From Symbiodinium natans (lineage: Eukaryota > Sar > Dinophyceae > Suessiales > Symbiodiniaceae): a DNA stretch of 57,913 bases. The notes beneath the pieces are model-generated. The model searched no databases and had not been told where the DNA came from. It was given only the letters and a program-made list of their open reading frames with translations. Below are positions 56,801 to 57,913 of the stretch, piece after piece. Where the stretch lies: assembly GCA_905221605.1 (NCBI GenBank), contig CAJNDS010002583.1, positions 295,001 through 352,913 of the forward strand. The letters are read 5' to 3'. The stretch's first letter is position 1; each line of letters opens with the position of its first letter. The translations under genes were made by a program, and so were the position numbers.

Positions 56801-56912
56801 AACCCCTAACATTGAAACAGCCCCTAAGCAACCCCTGAGCCCACCATTTGGAGCACCCCAAGACAACCTTCCCGAGGAGCGCCTGAAACGCCGCGCACGC
56901 TGCCCGTAGCAT
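32230..56912 (-). CDS. DMGDH: Dimethylglycine dehydrogenase-like mitochondrial flavoprotein, about 40 exons
   Basis: Likely oxidises dimethylglycine (or sarcosine) in mitochondria with FAD and folate. Exon 1 (56912-56868) starts at ATG with a presequence-like [15 protein letters not shown]. Exon 2 (56688-56551) has the FAD-binding [20 protein letters not shown]; exon 3 (56258-56135) has [13 protein letters not shown]; exon 4 (55831-55761) has FHTPGSIRL. Further family blocks: [20 protein letters not shown] (54099 down to ~53980), [10 protein letters not shown] (~52400), [15 protein letters not shown] (~51950), [19 protein letters not shown] (~51300), [18 protein letters not shown] (~50070), [17 protein letters not shown] (~49620), [15 protein letters not shown] (~48320), [20 protein letters not shown] (~47530), [10 protein letters not shown] (~45800). 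GCV-T part: [20 protein letters not shown] (~44130), [17 protein letters not shown] (~43650), [18 protein letters not shown] (~43200), [11 protein letters not shown] (~42850), [13 protein letters not shown] (~42620), RVSFTGELG (~40980), [10 protein letters not shown] (~38020), [13 protein letters not shown] (~37560), [10 protein letters not shown] (~36670), [13 protein letters not shown] (34740-34701), [12 protein letters not shown] (34265-34228). The order follows the animal enzyme throughout. Sarcosine dehydrogenase is the main alternative. Stop codon not fixed. Confidence 0.88.
33085..33252. repeat. (CCCCTCTAAA)n 10-mer then CCCTAAA
   Basis: Ten-base units CCCCTCTAAA change into CCCTAAA at 33188, left of a DMGDH exon block (33255-33350). 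Minus-strand donor reads GTTTAGGG. Confidence 0.9.
34039..34152. mobile_element. Family A element in a DMGDH intron
   Basis: ACTTGAAGGTTCATGAG on the left, GCGAACCTTCAAGTA on the right; inner repeats AGTAGGGTTGTAAGTA and TTACTTATAACCCTACTT are also complementary. Confidence 0.65.
34312..34534. mobile_element. Family A element, long or with internal insertion, in a DMGDH intron
   Basis: Left GCTTGGAGGTTCATGGGT with AAGTGGGGTTATAAGTACC; right CTTATAACCCTACTTATAAC and CCCATGAACCTTCAAGTAG. Confidence 0.65.
35344..36168 (-). CDS. Intronless ORF of 274 codons nested in a DMGDH intron; N-terminus ubiquitin-like
   Basis: An ATG-to-TAG frame lies between the DMGDH exons at ~36640-36720 and 34701-34740, on the same strand. 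It is the longest uninterrupted frame in the window and contains no telomere-like repeats. Residues 1-70 ([19 protein letters not shown], then AELLRRL and [11 protein letters not shown]) have the spacing of a ubiquitin-like fold, a common N-terminal module in dinoflagellate proteins. Residues ~105-190 ([38 protein letters not shown]) look like a beta-rich domain I cannot name. Function unknown. Being intronless inside an intron-dense gene suggests a retroposed or very young gene; a chance ORF is less likely at this length but not excluded. Confidence 0.5.
   Translation of the reverse strand: MVVVHVLDLSGQSLLCEDVPTPTSAELLRRLSCANLDQLVLDGQAIVGEIQPKDGEDCVTLTLVRVRCNLREGLSEHLLRNLAHAGALKLPPGGPEKEEEGCLSFRVSYTDGSYVWGPCERTMSWHVLLLQDGRILAKQRLSVNDGETRQRRRRHSIAEGTFRPDESPGMLLVTWAGYATIDATESRSLPHSHLEAGRAEPLDPGAASWEKRLPLDILPVLLEAGRLNLQELCSSWASANAPTSHSVPCLTEGTLSNLGMEPANLWFWCPPVAA
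37585..37693. repeat. (TTTAGGG)n array
   Basis: About 15 perfect units, right flank of the DMGDH exon at 37520-37585 ([13 protein letters not shown]). Confidence 0.95.
38245..38419. mobile_element. Family A element, compound, in a DMGDH intron
   Basis: Left ACTTGGAGGTTCATTGGTAG, right CCCATGAACCTTCAAGTAG. The middle carries a second copy of the inner repeats (TTATAATCCTACTTGT, then GGAAGTAGGGCTACAAGT), as if two elements were nested. Confidence 0.7.
38900..38985. repeat. (CCCTAAA)n array
   Basis: About 12 units, left flank of the DMGDH exon at 39020-39075; TTTAGGG follows at 39080. Confidence 0.95.
39141..39267. mobile_element. Family A element, degenerate left end
   Basis: Right end ACTCATGAACCTTCAAGTAG; the left end keeps only TTTCATGGGCAG and GGAAGTAAGGCTATAAGGTA. 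Confidence 0.55.
40037..40195. repeat. (GAGT)n/(GTGCGA)n microsatellite in a DMGDH intron
   Basis: GA, GAGT, GTGCGA and GAGAGT runs in succession; yields spurious Ser-His frames. Confidence 0.95.
42140..42575. repeat. Long degenerate CCCTAAA array
   Basis: About 430 bp of CCCTAAA, CCCCAAA, CCCTGAA and CCCTACA, becoming perfect CCCTAAA next to the exon at 42575-42650. Confidence 0.9.
44463..44675. repeat. (TTTAGGG)n array, about 30 units
   Basis: One of the longest internal arrays; unlike most, TTTAGGG lies on both sides of the DMGDH exon at 44700-44785. Confidence 0.95.
44868..44977. mobile_element. Family A element, well preserved, in a DMGDH intron
   Basis: ACTTGGAGGTTCATGGAAAG to GCCCATGAACCTTCAAGT, about 110 bp, with inner pair AGTAGGTTTATAA / TTGTAAAACCCTACT. 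Directly follows a TTTAGGG array. Confidence 0.7.
45426..45457. mobile_element. Family A right-end fragment
   Basis: Solo end: CTACCCATGAATCTTCAAGTAG next to a TTTAGGG array. Confidence 0.45.
47586..47670. repeat. (TTTAGGG)n array
   Basis: Right flank of the exon at 47480-47580; the minus acceptor reads CCCTAAGCCCAAG. Confidence 0.95.
48610..48706. mobile_element. Family A element, left member of a doublet
   Basis: Left GCTTCATGGGTACATATACG, right ACTACCCATGAACCTTCAAGT; abuts the next copy. Confidence 0.6.
48706..48868. mobile_element. Family A element, right member of a doublet, interrupted by a TTTAGGG array
   Basis: Begins ACTTGGAGGTTCATGGTAC directly at the end of the previous copy and ends ACCATAAACCTCCAAGG after an internal TTTAGGG array (48805-48840). 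Confidence 0.5.
49020..49170. repeat. (TTTTAGGG)n 8-mer array
   Basis: About 18 TTTTAGGG octamers, some with five T. Confidence 0.95.
49875..49970. repeat. (ATT)n microsatellite
   Basis: TTATTATTAC-type repeats in the DMGDH intron between exons at 50.0 and 49.7 kb. Confidence 0.9.
50130..50238. mobile_element. Family A element, partial
   Basis: Right end TAACTACCCAGGAATCTCCAAGTAG; left part CTAAGGTAGGGTCTGAAGTAAGG is degraded. Confidence 0.5.
50785..50905. repeat. (TA)n microsatellites
   Basis: Three TA runs with CATATATG spacers in a DMGDH intron. Confidence 0.9.
52782..52897. mobile_element. Family B element, well preserved
   Basis: GGGATGTTCCCCCGAAACTA with CAGTCCTTAAGAGGGATT on the left; AATCCCTATTAAGGACTG and AAGGGGGAACATTCC on the right. 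Confidence 0.7.
53755..53912. mobile_element. Family D element
   Basis: TAGGAATGAAAAGGGCGCCC, then AGGGACCATAAGGGAATAG and AATTATTCCGACACCTA. Confidence 0.5.
54103..54188. repeat. (TTTAGGG)n array abutting a DMGDH acceptor
   Basis: Starts 4 bp from exon 54099; minus strand reads CCCTAAACCCTGCAG then exon. Confidence 0.95.
54734..54850. mobile_element. Family A element beside a DMGDH acceptor
   Basis: ACTTGGAGGTTCATGGGC to GCCCATGAACCTCCAAGTAG, near-perfect 17-bp inverted ends. Its minus-strand 3' end runs into CCAAGTATAG, the acceptor of the exon carrying [14 protein letters not shown]. Confidence 0.75.
55655..55760. mobile_element. Family A element that is the whole intron between two DMGDH exons
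   Basis: On the minus strand the intron opens GTACTTGGAGGTTCATATG right after the exon ending at 55761 and closes GAACCTCCAAGTAG before the next candidate exon. Both splice dinucleotides therefore lie in the element's inverted ends. Confidence 0.75.
56282..56372. mobile_element. Family D element next to a DMGDH acceptor
   Basis: AGTATAATTGTAGAGGGACC, ATGAGGGAATACCCTTCGAC and CCCTATGTTACCC, just upstream (minus) of exon 56258-56135. Confidence 0.5.
56430..56523. mobile_element. Family B element in the DMGDH intron after exon 2
   Basis: AACAGTCCTTAATAGGGATG on the left, AATCCCGATTAACGACTG and AAGGGGGAACATCCC on the right. Confidence 0.65.
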
Positions 56913-57654
56913 GGCGTTGCCACAATCGGCGGGCCACTGGGCCTCCGGAAGGGCTTTGGGGTCTGTAAGTGAAGGGCGTTGGGGATTTTTCAGGATCTGA
57001 TAACCCTAAACCCTAAACCCTGCATCCGAAATCCTAAGCCCTAAACCCTAAACTACAAGGGCACTGGACAATGACAGCTGATGCGGCCAGACGGTGCCTC
57101 CGATTGCAGCCAAGGGGCCACCAGCTTGCCACATGGTTAGGAAGACGGAGGAACTGTGGCGACTCACTTGCTGGGGCTCCCAAGACTTATGCCAGAGCCA
57201 GGAATGTCCAAAAAAGGCAGGCCGATGCCGCAGAAAAAGGCTCAACTCTTACTAGGTACCATCCCTGAAGGCTCATCCTCGGATGCTCTGCATGTAGCAT
57301 CTCGCACATGAACCCCCTATTTTTGAACATGCAGACGCCTGACAGAACCCATCGACAAAACCGGCGTTTCTTAGATCATACACTAAATTCCTCCATCAAG
57401 CCGAACAAGCACTATAACTGCCCTGTAACAGTTCTAGGTTGGCCCTAAAACTAAAACCTCCCTCTGAGCAGAATTCCTCAACATGATAAGGGCAAGATCT
57501 CAGTACCCCGCGGGCCTATCCAGAATTGCACCAAGCCCCTAAACCCTAAACCCTAAACCCTAAACCCTGAACCCTGAACCCTGAACCCTGAATGCTGAAC
57601 CCTAAACCCTAAACCCTAAACCATAAACCCTAAACCCTGGCTACTCCTGCACGC

Positions 57655-57718
57655 TTTTCTCACACCGACGGTGCAGGGCTCCTTGGCGACTCCAACCTTT
57701 GGGAGTCGAAGGCCGGCA
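57655..57718 (-). other. Bracketed block at the right edge, possible exon of the next gene
   Basis: GC-rich block between CCCTAAA (57540-57640) and TTTAGGG (57735 onward), upstream of the DMGDH ATG. Minus frame AAGLRLPKVGVAKEPCTVG precedes a GTGTGA donor. It could belong to the upstream gene or to DMGDH 5' untranslated sequence. A further non-repeat block at 57080-57180 is unassigned. Confidence 0.2.
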
Positions 57719-57734
57719 GCCTGGGAAGAGTGGG

Positions 57735-57913
57735 TGGGTTTAGGGTTTAGGGTTTAGGGTTTAGGGTTTAGGGTTTAGGGTTTAGGGTTTAGGGTTTAGG
57801 GTTTAGGGTTTAGGGTTTAGGGTTTAGGGTTTAGGTAGGGTTTAGGGTTTAGGGTTTAGGGTTTAGGGTTTAGGGTTTAGGGTTTAGGGTTTAGGGTTTA
57901 GGGTTTAGGGTTT
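57735..57913 (+). repeat. (TTTAGGG)n array running off the right edge
   Basis: About 24 units with one break (TTTAGGTAGGG). G-rich strand runs toward the window end, as at a true chromosome end, but internal arrays look the same. Confidence 0.95.

Overview
The window looks like nuclear DNA of a photosynthetic dinoflagellate (or a close alveolate relative). The reasons are a multi-domain peridinin-type light-harvesting protein, introns that use GT, GC and GA donors, very intron-dense genes all on one strand, and TTTAGGG-type telomere repeats scattered through the interior. No rRNA, tRNA, CRISPR or prokaryotic signals were seen. Most open frames are noise; the real genes are short exons of about 40-130 bp separated by repeat-rich introns.

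All recognisable genes are on the minus strand, so they read right to left. (1) About 56.9 to 32.2 kb is a mitochondrial dimethylglycine dehydrogenase-like flavoprotein (FAD oxidoreductase domain plus GCV-T/aminomethyltransferase-like domain) in about 40 small exons. An intronless 274-codon ORF (35344-36168) lies inside one of its introns. (2) 29920-24315 is a complete alpha-N-acetylglucosaminidase (NAGLU family). I could join it in frame through 13 exons to 774 codons plus stop, with both family catalytic glutamates present. (3) About 15.0 to 8.1 kb (perhaps starting near 19-22 kb) is a light-harvesting protein with one nearly complete domain preceded by the third helix of another, that is, a polyprotein. 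(4) Left of 4.3 kb are weak candidate exons that I cannot name with confidence.

The most striking feature is the intron architecture. Exon after exon is bracketed on the plus strand by CCCTAAA repeats on its left and TTTAGGG repeats on its right, so each intron carries telomere-like repeats as inverted repeats near its two ends. Several introns use splice sites lying in or beside those repeats. Alongside these are several families of 80-240 bp inverted-repeat elements (called A to G here) whose ends coincide with splice junctions, and many NAGLU introns are flanked by 4-7 bp direct repeats. This is the signature of introner-type elements, mobile DNA that creates introns on insertion. The telomere-repeat version is the part most likely to be new.

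The remaining sequence is variant telomere-like arrays (TTTAGGG, TTTAAGGG, TTTTAGGG, TTAAGGG, CCCTGAA, a TTTGGGGGG-type unit), microsatellites, one AT-rich block at 15.06-15.93 kb, and intergenic DNA near 23-24.3 kb and 30-32 kb. Exon edges outside NAGLU are approximate unless stated.
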